From Aggregicoccus sp. 17bor-14 (GTDB lineage: Bacteria; Myxococcota; Myxococcia; Myxococcales; Myxococcaceae), in assembly GCF_009659535.1 (NCBI RefSeq), contig NZ_VJZZ01000017.1:1-64000 (forward strand): 64,000 nucleotides of DNA, read 5' to 3'. Both the position numbers and the translations under genes were made by a program. The notes below the pieces were generated by a model. It did no database searches. It saw nothing but the letters and a program-made list of their open reading frames with translations, and had not been told where the DNA came from. This document shows, piece after piece, positions 51,676 to 60,276 of the stretch; positions within the stretch are counted from its first letter, which is position 1, and each line of letters opens with the position of its first letter.

Positions 51676-53100
51676 ATGAGGGCGAGCGTGCGCGGCGCCG
51701 GCTGGCTGCTGGCGGTGATGCTGTGGAGTGCGTGCGGAGCGGGCCCGCTGGAGGACGAGGGGACGGAGGCGCCGTCTCCCGGGCTCGCGGCACCCGGAGA
51801 GGCACCGGAGAGCGAGCCGGCCATCGGGACGGAAGAGGCGGCGCTCACGACCACGCTGCGCACGCGCTGGGTGCGCACGCACGAGCGCGTGGAGTTCCGC
51901 CAGATGGCCTTCGACTCGAGCGGCAACCTCTACGTGGCCCTCTCCTACCACGGGCCGGCGACGCTCACGGGCGTGCCGCTGCCCTGGAACGGCGACCCGG
52001 ACGACTACCACTCGGGCGTGGCGAAGTTCCGCCCCGACAACACGCTCGCCTGGGTGCGCGGCTGGGGACCGGCGCGCGTCTCGCGCGACATCGCCTACGC
52101 GAACATCACCGGCTTCGCGGTGACGCCGGGCGGCACCGTGTACGTGGGCGGCGAGGCGCAGCAGGACGGCCTGCGCATCGGCGGCCGCACGCTGGACAAC
52201 GGCACCTTCCTCGTGCGCCTGAGCTCGGGGGGCACGCTGCAGTGGGCGCGCACCACGCGGCCCGAGCCCAACACCGACTTCACCTTCGTCTCCTTCGCGG
52301 CGCATCCAGCAGGCGGCTTCTACGCGCTCGGGAACTTCCGCCACTTCGGGCAGTACCCGTACCAGCTGATGCTCATCCGCTACCGCAGCGACGGCGCGGC
52401 TGCCTGGGGCAACATCTACGAGCAGGCGGAGGGCTCCTCCTCCGCGAACCCCATGCGGGTGGCGGCGGACGAGGCGGGCAACGCCTACGTGAGCGGCTAC
52501 AGCTACGGCTCCGTGAGCTTCGGGGGGCCCACCGGGCCGACGGAGCTGTCCCCGTTCGTCTTCTCCACCACCAGCGCGGGCAGGCACCGCTGGACGCGCT
52601 TCCTCTCCGTGCCGGACGTGGGCTTCGCGGACGGGCTCGCGGTGCGCGACGGGCGCGTGGTGGTCGCCGTGGGGGCGAGCTTCGACGGCGCCTTCCTGCT
52701 CGGGCTCACCACCGGCCTGGGCACGGAGCGCTGGCGCGTGGCGCTGGGGAACGTGGGCAACGAGATGACCGTGTCCACGGGCGCGCGCAACGAGGTGCTG
52801 CTCAGCGTGGCCTCGGGAGACGCCTCGGCGCTCGGCGTGCCGCGCAGCCGCCCCACGAGCAACCTGTGGAACACCACCTCCTTCGTCGCCCGCGTGCGGC
52901 GCACGGACGGGCGGGTGCTGGGGGCGGCGAACCTCGAGTCCAGCCCGGACGACGACCGCAGCGGCGTCTATGCGACCAGCTGCGCCGTGAGCAACGCCGG
53001 CACGCTCGCGGTGGCGGGCCGCTTCGACGGCACGGTGGACTTCGGCATGGGGCCGCGCACCAACGCCAACGCGAGCTTCGTGCTGCGCGCGCTGCCCTAG
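51676..53100 (+). CDS. Beta-propeller-like lipoprotein
   Basis: A 474-aa predicted lipoprotein. The lipobox is W-S-A-C near residue 20, followed by a Pro/Glu-rich spacer to about 55. The rest consists of repeated blade-like units of the pattern D-S-S-G-N-L-Y-V-A, P-G-G-T-V-Y-V-G-G, E-A-G-N-A-Y-V-S-G, resembling SBBP-type propellers frequent in myxobacteria. The role is unknown; display on the surface is inferred. The stop codon shares a CTAG with the convergent porin gene. Confidence 0.8.
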   Translation: MRASVRGAGWLLAVMLWSACGAGPLEDEGTEAPSPGLAAPGEAPESEPAIGTEEAALTTTLRTRWVRTHERVEFRQMAFDSSGNLYVALSYHGPATLTGVPLPWNGDPDDYHSGVAKFRPDNTLAWVRGWGPARVSRDIAYANITGFAVTPGGTVYVGGEAQQDGLRIGGRTLDNGTFLVRLSSGGTLQWARTTRPEPNTDFTFVSFAAHPAGGFYALGNFRHFGQYPYQLMLIRYRSDGAAAWGNIYEQAEGSSSANPMRVAADEAGNAYVSGYSYGSVSFGGPTGPTELSPFVFSTTSAGRHRWTRFLSVPDVGFADGLAVRDGRVVVAVGASFDGAFLLGLTTGLGTERWRVALGNVGNEMTVSTGARNEVLLSVASGDASALGVPRSRPTSNLWNTTSFVARVRRTDGRVLGAANLESSPDDDRSGVYATSCAVSNAGTLAVAGRFDGTVDFGMGPRTNANASFVLRALP

Positions 53101-54362
53101 AAGTTGAGCTGCAGGCGCCCGAGCACCAGCTGCTCGGCGGGGCGGTCCGCGCCTGCGGCCGCCCCACCGTCGAAGGTGGTGCGCTCCAGGTGCAGCGACA
53201 CGCGGGTGAAGGCGTTGAGGTAGCCATTGAGCGCGAGCGCCGCGGCGCGCGCCGCCCTCGCCGAGGCCGCGGGGTCCGCGAAGAGGGGGAAGGCGTCCGC
53301 GTCCACGTCCAGCGCCGAGTAGCGCAGCGCCACCTCCAGCGCGCCCCACTCGCCGAGCGAGGGGCGGAAGGGGGCGCGCACCTTCACGCCCTCGTAGCCC
53401 GCGCTGCCGCCGTACACGACGAGGGAGCCGGTGGCGTTCCACGCGCTGTGCGTGAGGCGCACCGCTGCGCCGTCTCCCACCGCCACCTCCTGGCTGCTGC
53501 GCACGTACTCGCTCAGCAGGCCCAGGGGCCCCACGTACCAGTAGGCCTGCGGGCTGAGGCGCACGCGCTCGCCCTGCGCGACCGCCCCGGGCACGCCGCC
53601 GGCCGCGGCGGCGCGGTAGCGGAAGAAGACCTGCTGCCCGGCCGTGCGGTACTGCGGAAGGTTCGCGGCGCCGCCCGTGCGCCCGTAGCTCGCGGCGAGG
53701 CCCACGCCCAGGTTCTGCAGCGCGGGCACCCCGAGCGGCCGCAGTGGGTGGGCGAAGACGCGCGCCACCGCGTCCTTGCCGTCCTCGTCGTCGCCCTCGA
53801 GGTTCCCCCCGTCCGGTGCGCCGTTGAACACGCCCACCGCGTAGCTCAAGACGCCCGCCTGTGCTTCGCCGTGCAGCTGCAGGCCCACGTCGCGGCCGGG
53901 CACCAGGTTGGTGGGCAGCGCGCGCTCGGAGAAGGGGAGGAAGGCGTCGGACTGGAGGAACTCGAGGCCGAAGGGGGCCTTGTAGCGGCCGGCCCGCACG
54001 CGCAGCGCCTTGGAGGGATGCGCGTCCACGTACGCGTCCTGGATCTGCGCGCGCCCGCCGCCGAAGTCCGGCATGAAGCGGAAGTCGTAGAGCCCGAACA
54101 CCGTGCCGTCCACGATGGGCCGCACGCGGCGCAAGAGCAGCGTGTTCGCGACCGCGCCCTCGCCACCGCCCACGAAGAAGCGCCCGTCTGCCTGAATCAG
54201 GCCGGAGAAGCGCAGGCGGAAGTCGCCGTCCGCGCTCTCCAACACGAAGCCCTTCTCGCCCAGCTTCACGGCCGGCGGCGCCGGGGGCGGTGCAGCGCTC
54301 GGCGCGGAGGACTGGGCGAAGGCCGGAAGTGCGAGCAGGGCGAGGAGCAGGGGGGCACGCAT
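53097..54362 (-). CDS. Phosphate-selective porin O/P-like outer-membrane protein
   Basis: A 421-aa protein with signal peptide (residues 1-17, A-F-A-Q) and a Pro-rich spacer, then beta-strand repeats of a porin barrel ending with a C-terminal Phe (L-G-R-L-Q-L-N-F). F-V-L-E-S-A-D-G-D-F-R-L-R-F-S-G-L-I-Q-A-D-G-R near residue 40 and R-A-G-R-Y-K-A-P-F-G-L-E match the OprO/OprP family (phosphate or polyphosphate uptake). Anion selectivity cannot be confirmed by eye. The ATG at 54362 is the start. Confidence 0.85.
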   Translation of the reverse strand: MRAPLLLALLALPAFAQSSAPSAAPPPAPPAVKLGEKGFVLESADGDFRLRFSGLIQADGRFFVGGGEGAVANTLLLRRVRPIVDGTVFGLYDFRFMPDFGGGRAQIQDAYVDAHPSKALRVRAGRYKAPFGLEFLQSDAFLPFSERALPTNLVPGRDVGLQLHGEAQAGVLSYAVGVFNGAPDGGNLEGDDEDGKDAVARVFAHPLRPLGVPALQNLGVGLAASYGRTGGAANLPQYRTAGQQVFFRYRAAAAGGVPGAVAQGERVRLSPQAYWYVGPLGLLSEYVRSSQEVAVGDGAAVRLTHSAWNATGSLVVYGGSAGYEGVKVRAPFRPSLGEWGALEVALRYSALDVDADAFPLFADPAASARAARAAALALNGYLNAFTRVSLHLERTTFDGGAAAGADRPAEQLVLGRLQLNF

Positions 54363-54556
54363 GGGGCCCACCACAGCCTGCCACTCGCCCGCGCCGCAAC
54401 GGCGAAGTGAGGGGAGCGTTCCACGACGGAAACGGGCGAGCGGGCGTACGAGCCCTCGTGTGCCTTCCGCCTCACGCCCGCAATGAAGGTCCGGTGCTCA
54501 GCGTTCCAACTCGGCCCCATTGCTCAGAGGTCGGGGCTTCCTCTGGAGGTGCTCGC

Positions 54557-55102
54557 ATGCAGGCGCTCGGAATGCGGGAAGACGGTCTGAGGGAAGTGGA
54601 GCCCGTGCTCCAGGTGGACCCCGCCGAGCTGTTCGGGGCGCGCCTCCCGGTGCTCAGTGGCGCGGGCGCTCCGGCGGGCCGGCAGCTGCGCGCGCTCGCC
54701 GAGTGGATGCGCCGCGCGCAGCCTCGCTGGCGCGTGCTCTCCCCCTTCGTGCGCTTCGACCCGCAGAGCTACGTGCGCGAGACCCTCTTCCGCTCGCCCG
54801 ACTGGGAGCTGGTGCTCCTCTGCTGGGGCCCGGAGCACGCCTCGCGCATCCACGACCACGGCGGCTCGAGCGGCGTGGCGCGCGTGCTCTGGGGCGAGGC
54901 CCAGGAGCAGCGCTTCCTGCGCAGCGGCCCGGGCCACGCGGTGCCCAGCGCGCGCGTGAGCCTGCAGGAGGGCGGCGTGCTGGTGGAGGCGAGCGCCACG
55001 GTGCACCAGCTGCGCAACGTCTCGCGCGAGCCGGCCCTCACCCTGCACCTGTACAGCCCGCCGCTCGCGGGGATGCAGCAGTACCTGCCCGCGCCGCACT
55101 GA
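54557..55102 (+). CDS. Cysteine dioxygenase-like thiol dioxygenase
   Basis: A 181-aa cupin of the cysteine dioxygenase family. The iron ligands are H99 and H101 in R-I-H-D-H-G-G-S, and H150 in T-V-H-Q-L-R-N-V. A Tyr equivalent to the catalytic one is Y166 in H-L-Y-S-P-P. Such enzymes oxidise cysteine, or a related thiol such as 3-mercaptopropionate, to the sulfinate. The ATG at 54557 has GGAGGTG upstream. It converges on a sulfonate-type transporter operon, a fitting context for sulfur metabolism. Confidence 0.88.
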   Translation: MQALGMREDGLREVEPVLQVDPAELFGARLPVLSGAGAPAGRQLRALAEWMRRAQPRWRVLSPFVRFDPQSYVRETLFRSPDWELVLLCWGPEHASRIHDHGGSSGVARVLWGEAQEQRFLRSGPGHAVPSARVSLQEGGVLVEASATVHQLRNVSREPALTLHLYSPPLAGMQQYLPAPH

Positions 55103-55121
55103 AGCCCGCGCGGGGGGCGCC

Positions 55122-56135
55122 TCAGGGCTTCGCCGCGCGCACCTCGTCCAGCAGGCTCGTGTCCACCATGCCCTGCAGGTCCTCGCCGGGCAGGAAGCCC
55201 AGCGCGTGCGCGTCCGCCGCGTCCTTCGCGAGCGCCTGCGGGAGCGGGTCCAGGCTGGGCTCGAGCCGGCTGAAGGCGTCCTGCAGGGTGGCGTCCGGCA
55301 GCGGCTTGCCGGCCAGCTGCGCGAAGGCGGTGTTCACGGCGCGCGCGAAGTTCTTCGGGTCCGTCTCCCAGCGGCCGCTCAAGGAGAGGTGCGCGCGCAG
55401 GAGCGCCTTGAGCTCGGCGCGCCGCGACTGCAGCACGCTCGCGGTGGTGACCAGCAGCGTGGTGGGGAAGCGCCCATTGGGCCACAGCGTGCGCTCGTCC
55501 AGGAGGATCTTCCCCTGCCCCTCGGCGACGAGGCGCGCGCCCCAGGGCTCCGGCACCCACGCGCCCTCCAGCTCGCCGCGCTGGAACTGCGCGAGGATGT
55601 CCGGGTTCGCGAGCGGCGTGACGCTCACCGCGTCCGGCCGCGTCTCGCCGCTGGGGGCGATGGCGATGCCCTGCTTGCCCAGCCACGCGCGCAGCGCGAT
55701 GTCCTGTGTGTTGCCCAGCTGCGGCGTCGCCACCCGCTTGCCCTTGAGCTCCTGCGGGCCCTTCGCCGTGCGCGTCACCAGCACCGCGCCGCCGCTCACC
55801 GCGCCGGCGATGACGCGCAGCTGCCGGCCCCCCTTGAGGAAGGTGTTGATGGCGGGGCCCGGGCCCACGTAGCTCACGTCCAGCGAGCCCGCGCTCAGGG
55901 CCTCCATCGCCGCGGGGCCCGCGTTGAACTGCTTCACCTCCAGCTTCGTCTCCCCCAGCGCGCGCGCGAACTCGCCCTCCACGTGGCCCACCATCGCCTG
56001 GGCGTGGGTGATGTTGGGGAACAGCCCCAGGCGCAGAGGGCTGCCCGGCGCGCTCGCGCCTCCCTTCTTGCAACTGGATGGCAGGAGCAAGAGCAGCGCG
56101 AGCGGGACGAGTCGGAGGAGTCGGAGGGGGCTCAT
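55122..56135 (-). CDS. ABC transporter substrate-binding lipoprotein (sulfonate/nitrate type)
   Basis: A 337-aa periplasmic binding protein with lipobox L-P-S-S-C near residue 22. The fold matches the SsuA/TauA/NrtA group: L-R-L-G-L-F-P-N-I-T-H-A at the start, D-V-S-Y-V-G-P-G-P-A near 86-94, and G-A-W-V-P-E-P-W-G near 190. The ligand may be a sulfonate, taurine or nitrate. It is the last gene of a three-gene leftward operon (ATPase, permease, binding protein), 27 bases after the permease. Confidence 0.9.
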   Translation of the reverse strand: MSPLRLLRLVPLALLLLLPSSCKKGGASAPGSPLRLGLFPNITHAQAMVGHVEGEFARALGETKLEVKQFNAGPAAMEALSAGSLDVSYVGPGPAINTFLKGGRQLRVIAGAVSGGAVLVTRTAKGPQELKGKRVATPQLGNTQDIALRAWLGKQGIAIAPSGETRPDAVSVTPLANPDILAQFQRGELEGAWVPEPWGARLVAEGQGKILLDERTLWPNGRFPTTLLVTTASVLQSRRAELKALLRAHLSLSGRWETDPKNFARAVNTAFAQLAGKPLPDATLQDAFSRLEPSLDPLPQALAKDAADAHALGFLPGEDLQGMVDTSLLDEVRAAKP

Positions 56136-56162
56136 GGCGGGTCTCGGAGGCAGGGCTCGGAG

Positions 56163-56933
56163 TCAGGCGGTCGCGAGCAGGCCCCAGCGCCTGCGCACGC
56201 GCAGCTCCACGGTCTGGAAGAGGAGGCGGTCCACGGCGACGCCCACGACGATGATCGCCACCATCACCGCCATCACCTGGGGCACGTCCATCAGCTCGCG
56301 CCCCATGGACAGCAGCTGCCCGAGGCCGCCGCTGACGAAGAGCAGCTCGCCGGCCATCAGCGCGCGCCAGGCGAAGCTCCAGCCCAGCTTGAGGCCGGTG
56401 ATGATGCCGGGCAGGGCCGCCGGCAGGAGCACCCCGCCGTAGAAGCGCCAGCCGCGGATGCCCAGGGTGCCGCTCACGCGCAGCAGCTGCGGGTCGATGC
56501 CCAGCACCCCGTCCTCCACCGCGATGGCGATGGCCAGCACCGAGCCCATCACCACCACGAAGAGGATGGCCGCGTCCGAGAGCCCGAACCACAGCAGCGC
56601 GAGCGGCAGCCAGCAGATGGAGGGCAGCGCCTGCAGTCCCGTCACCAGCGGCTTCACCGCGTGGCGGAAGAGGCGCAGCCGCGCGAGCGCGAGCCCCAGC
56701 GGCACGCCGATGGCGGCGCTCACCACGTAGCCGCGCGCGAGCCGCCCGAGCGAGCGCAGGGTGGCCGCCCCCAGGCGCCCGTCCTCGGCGAGCCCCGCGA
56801 GCGAGCGCGCCACGGTGAGGGGCTCCGGGAACAGGTGCGTGGGCCAGGGACCGAACCTAGCGAGGAGCTCCCATGACAGCAGGAGCAGGGCGGCCACGGC
56901 CAGCTTCTCGACCAGCAGACGGATGCGGCTCAT
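56163..56933 (-). CDS. ABC transporter permease (SsuC-like)
   Basis: A 256-aa inner-membrane permease with about six hydrophobic segments. The coupling loop E-D-G-V-L-G-I-D-P-Q-L-L-R-V-S-G-T-L-G resembles the EAA motif of this class. AGGAGG lies just ahead of the ATG at 56933. The start lies inside the 3-prime end of the ATPase gene, giving a 77-base overlap. Together with its neighbours it imports a small anionic compound. Confidence 0.9.
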   Translation of the reverse strand: MSRIRLLVEKLAVAALLLLSWELLARFGPWPTHLFPEPLTVARSLAGLAEDGRLGAATLRSLGRLARGYVVSAAIGVPLGLALARLRLFRHAVKPLVTGLQALPSICWLPLALLWFGLSDAAILFVVVMGSVLAIAIAVEDGVLGIDPQLLRVSGTLGIRGWRFYGGVLLPAALPGIITGLKLGWSFAWRALMAGELLFVSGGLGQLLSMGRELMDVPQVMAVMVAIIVVGVAVDRLLFQTVELRVRRRWGLLATA

Positions 56934-57783
56934 CGGCTCCTCCCTCCAGCGCCTCCAGCGCAGGCGGCAGCTCCACGCGCCGCAGCAGCTCGCGGATGTG
57001 GCGCGCCATCTCCGCGAGCTCCGGCGAGTCCGGGCTGCGCGGCATGGGCAGCTGCACCTGCAGGTCCTGCAGCACGCGCCCCGGGCGCGGCGCCATCACC
57101 ACCACGCGCGTGGCCAGCTGCAGCGCCTCGTGCACGTCGTGGGTGACGAACACCACCGTCTTGCGCGCCGAGAGCCACAGGTGCTGCAAGAGCTCGTGCA
57201 TGTGCACCCGCGTCTGCGCGTCCAGCGAGCCGAAGGGCTCGTCCATCAGCAGCACGGCGGAGTCCATGGCGAGCGCGCGCGCGAGGCTGGTGCGCATCTT
57301 CATCCCGCCCGAGAGCTGGTGCGGCAGCGCGTTTTCGAAGCCGCTGAGGCCCACGCGGTCGATGAAGGTGCGCGCGCGTGTCTCGCGCTCCGCATGCGCC
57401 ACCCCGCGCGCCGCGAGCGCGAAGGTGAGGTTGCCCTTCACCGTCATCCACGGGAACAGCGCGGCGTCCTGGAACATGAGCAGGCGGTCGGGGCCCGGGC
57501 CCTTCACCGGCTTGCCGTCGATGGACACCCGGCCGCCGCTCGGCGTCAGGTGCCCGGCGAGCGCGTAGAGCAGCGTGCTCTTGCCACAGCCCGAGGGACC
57601 CAGCAGGCAGACGAACTCCCCGGAGCGGATGTTGAGGTTCACGTCCTGCAGTGCCACCACCCGGTTCGGGTAGATGTGGCCCACGCGGTCCATGCCCAGC
57701 TTCGCGTCGGCGTCCGCCACCCGGGCTGCCGGGACCAGCAGCCGCCGCGGGGGCTTCATGCGCTGGAGCAGGGCGCGGAGCAT
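56857..57783 (-). CDS. ABC transporter ATP-binding protein (SsuB/TauB-like)
   Basis: A 308-aa ATPase. Walker A is G-P-S-G-C-G-K-S-T, the Q-loop is F-Q-D-A, the signature is L-S-G-G-M, Walker B is V-L-L-M-D-E-P-F-G, and the switch His follows in V-T-H-D-V. It energises import by the downstream permease. The ATG at 57783 is chosen; 57759 is an alternative, and an upstream codon at 57849 adds only a basic stretch. The last 25 residues, overlapping the permease start, are Gly/Ala/Arg-rich and probably a non-conserved tail. Confidence 0.9.
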   Translation of the reverse strand: MLRALLQRMKPPRRLLVPAARVADADAKLGMDRVGHIYPNRVVALQDVNLNIRSGEFVCLLGPSGCGKSTLLYALAGHLTPSGGRVSIDGKPVKGPGPDRLLMFQDAALFPWMTVKGNLTFALAARGVAHAERETRARTFIDRVGLSGFENALPHQLSGGMKMRTSLARALAMDSAVLLMDEPFGSLDAQTRVHMHELLQHLWLSARKTVVFVTHDVHEALQLATRVVVMAPRPGRVLQDLQVQLPMPRSPDSPELAEMARHIRELLRRVELPPALEALEGGADEPHPSAGREAGRGRPAPAVMGAPR

Positions 57784-57944
57784 CGGCAGAAAGTAGGTCC
57801 TGCCCCTACACGCCGCCCGGGCCGCCCTGCACGCTCGCCTGCTCGGCATGCGAGCAGTGTGCGGGGAGAGCGAGCGGGGCGTCCTCGAGGGCTGTAAGAG
57901 TGTCGGCCCCTTTCCGTGAGCCTCCGGGAAAGGACCTCTCCCCC

Positions 57945-59627
57945 ATGCGCCTCGCCCCGCTCCTCCTCGGCCCCCTCGCCGCCGCGCTCCTCACGGCTCC
58001 CGCCGCGCACGCCCAGTCCGCTTCGCCTGCGCACGCGCACTCCGAGAGCGCCGCCCGCTACACCTGCCCGATGCACCCCGACGTCGCCGAGCCCGCCCCC
58101 GGGCGCTGCCCGCGCTGCGGCATGACCCTGCAGCAGGAGGCGGCTGTGCCCGGGGGGACGGAGCACGCGGAGCATGACCATGCTCCGCACGCCGCGCACG
58201 TGGGGCAGGACCCGGCGGCTCAGGACGCCGGGCACGCGGGCGACGACGCGGCCGCGCAGGACCCGGCCCACGCAGGCCACCCCGGCGCTCAGGGCTCTAC
58301 CCTTGAAGGAGCCGACACACCCCAGAGCCCCGCACACGCGGGTCACGACAGTGCATCCCAGGATGCGGCACACGCAGGCCACGGGGTGGAGGCCTCCGCG
58401 CACGCGGAGCACGGCGCCGCCGCCATGGACATGCCGATGTCGCCGCTCGGGCTGGGCATGGAGCGCGAGGGCAGTGGCACCGCGTGGCAGCCGGACGCGA
58501 CGCCCGTCTTCGGGCACCACTTCATGCCCGGCGCGGGCTGGATGCTGATGCTGCACTACAACGTGCACGCCGGGTACGACTGGCAGGGCGGCCCGCGCGG
58601 AGACCAGCAGCTCACCAGCGGCAACTGGGTGATGCTGATGGGCGAGCACGCGCTGGGCAGAGGCGTGTTCGCCGCGCGCCTGATGCTCTCGGCCGAGCCC
58701 CTCACCACCGGTGGCAAGGACGGCTACCCCCTGCTGCTGCAGAGCGGCGAGGAGGTGGGCGGCGTGCCGCTGCACGACCGGCAGCACCCGCACGACCTCT
58801 TCATGGAGGTGGCCGCGAGCTACCGCCACGCGCTCTCGCGCGACCTCGCCTTCGAGCTCTACCTCGCGCCCTCCGGTGAGCCTGCGCTTGGCCCCGTCGC
58901 CTTCCCGCACCGCTACAGCGCGAGTACCAACCCCTTCGCCGTGCTCGGTCACCACTGGCAGGACAGCACGCATATCGCCTTCGGCGTGGCCACCGCGGGG
59001 GTCTACGGCCGGGCGTGGAAGCTGGAGGGCAGCTGGTTCAACGGCCGCGAGCCGGACGAGGACCGCTACGACTTCGACCTGCGCACGCCCGACTCGTACT
59101 CCGGGCGCCTCACCGTGAACCCCACCCGCGAGCTGAGCCTGCAGGTGTCCGGCGGCTACTTGAAGAGCCCCGAGGGCCACGCCCCCGACGAGGACCAGGT
59201 GCGCCTCACCGCGAGCGTCCAGTACACGCGCGAGCTCTCGAACGGTGCGTGGGCCACCACGGCGGTGTGGGGCCAGAATCGCGGCCACGGCCCGGCGAGC
59301 AACGCGGTGCTGCTCGAGAGCCTGCTGGAGCGCGGGCCTCACGCCGTCTTCGGGCGCGTGGAGGTGGTGCAGAAGGGGCAGGAGGACCTCACGCTCCCGG
59401 ACGAGGTGCTCGGCGGCGACCACCACCGCCTCTTCACCGTGGGCACGCTGCAGCTCGGCTACGTGCACCACCTGAAGCCGGTGGGCGGCGTGCAGCTGGG
59501 CCTGGGCGCGCTGGGCGCGCTGAACCCTGTCCCCGCTGCGCTCGAGGGCCTCTACGGCAGCCGCCTGCCGCTCTCTGGCATGGTGTTCCTGCAGCTGCGC
59601 CCGGCGCCCGCCTGGGCGCAGCGCTGA
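57945..59627 (+). CDS. Histidine-rich heavy-metal-binding outer-membrane protein
   Basis: A 560-aa exported protein with signal peptide (1-23). Residues 39-62 form a heavy-metal-binding domain, Y-T-C-P-M-H-P-D with a C-P-R-C-G-M turn, as found in copper-resistance proteins. Residues 73-157 are a His-rich tract with repeated H-A-G-H units. From about 185 to the end the sequence has alternating strands typical of an outer-membrane barrel, with extra His pairs (G-H-H-F-M, G-H-H-W). Metal binding, probably copper, is inferred. It is divergent from the transporter operon. Confidence 0.82.
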   Translation: MRLAPLLLGPLAAALLTAPAAHAQSASPAHAHSESAARYTCPMHPDVAEPAPGRCPRCGMTLQQEAAVPGGTEHAEHDHAPHAAHVGQDPAAQDAGHAGDDAAAQDPAHAGHPGAQGSTLEGADTPQSPAHAGHDSASQDAAHAGHGVEASAHAEHGAAAMDMPMSPLGLGMEREGSGTAWQPDATPVFGHHFMPGAGWMLMLHYNVHAGYDWQGGPRGDQQLTSGNWVMLMGEHALGRGVFAARLMLSAEPLTTGGKDGYPLLLQSGEEVGGVPLHDRQHPHDLFMEVAASYRHALSRDLAFELYLAPSGEPALGPVAFPHRYSASTNPFAVLGHHWQDSTHIAFGVATAGVYGRAWKLEGSWFNGREPDEDRYDFDLRTPDSYSGRLTVNPTRELSLQVSGGYLKSPEGHAPDEDQVRLTASVQYTRELSNGAWATTAVWGQNRGHGPASNAVLLESLLERGPHAVFGRVEVVQKGQEDLTLPDEVLGGDHHRLFTVGTLQLGYVHHLKPVGGVQLGLGALGALNPVPAALEGLYGSRLPLSGMVFLQLRPAPAWAQR

Positions 59628-60276
59628 CGCCCGCCACTCAGCGAGCGACGGCTGCATCGGACGAAGCAGCGCCGTGGCGTTGGCGATCCCCGCCGAGCTC
59701 TGCACCGCGGATGTGGCCGCGCGCGCCGCCTCGTGTGCGTGCGCTGGCGTGCCGGTGGAGGCGTCAGGACCGGAAGGGTGGCGGGGCGCTGCGGCCGCTC
59801 GCGGTGGGGCGTCGCCGGCTCCGCAGCGCTCAGGGGTGACACGCTGGCAGTCCTCGCGTCTCCCTCGCGGCCGTCGCCTGGAACGACGCTTCCTTCTGCG
59901 CACCTGCCGCGCTGCCTGCCGAGGGGCTTCGCATGGAGCGAAACGTCCATTCCACGCGCGAGCCCTCCGGCTCCAAGGCGCGCTTCACTCTGCGTGTGTC
60001 CCCGCTCGGGGGCGGCGGCCCGCGTCGCGCAAAAACGTAAAATAGGATTTTACCTTTTTGCATCGCGCGTCCGTCCGCGCCCGGGAGGGGCGTCTCCTTT
60101 CGGGACAGCCGTCCCGCGCGCGCGTGGACGGCCTTCCACCCGGAGAAGCCCCGTTCCCTCCCCGGCCTCTCCTTCTCGAGGCCGTGCGCCCCGCGCCACT
60201 CTCGCGTGTCCCGGTCGAGCGGGGCGCAACGCCCGAGCTCGCTGCCTCCTCCGCTCTCGCGAGCAACCTGGAGGTA
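59628..60276. other. 649-base gap without a convincing gene
   Basis: Reading frames here are all basic and low in complexity, without ribosome-binding sites. The outstanding element is the AT-rich palindrome at 60029-60061. The composition is otherwise as GC-rich as the rest of the window. Confidence 0.65.
60029..60061. promoter_or_regulatory. AT-rich palindrome in a GC-rich gap
   Basis: The 33-base palindrome runs GCAAAAA, C, GTAAAAT, AGG, ATTTTAC, C, TTTTTGC: two 7-bp arms, one C-C mismatch per side and a 3-base centre. Such an AT-rich symmetric block is exceptional in this sequence. It may be a protein-binding site. As RNA it would form a hairpin, so a bidirectional terminator is also possible. 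Confidence 0.6.

Noticed and set aside
50008-54399. Single 1463-codon minus-strand frame
   Set aside because: Only the last 457 codons (from 51381) encode a recognisable flavoprotein. The rest is antisense to the beta-propeller lipoprotein gene and in another frame of the porin gene.
58200-58420. CRISPR-like or tandem DNA repeat in the His-rich tract
   Set aside because: The periodicity is at protein level (H-A-G-H units) with variable spacing and sequence; there are no constant repeats with spacers.
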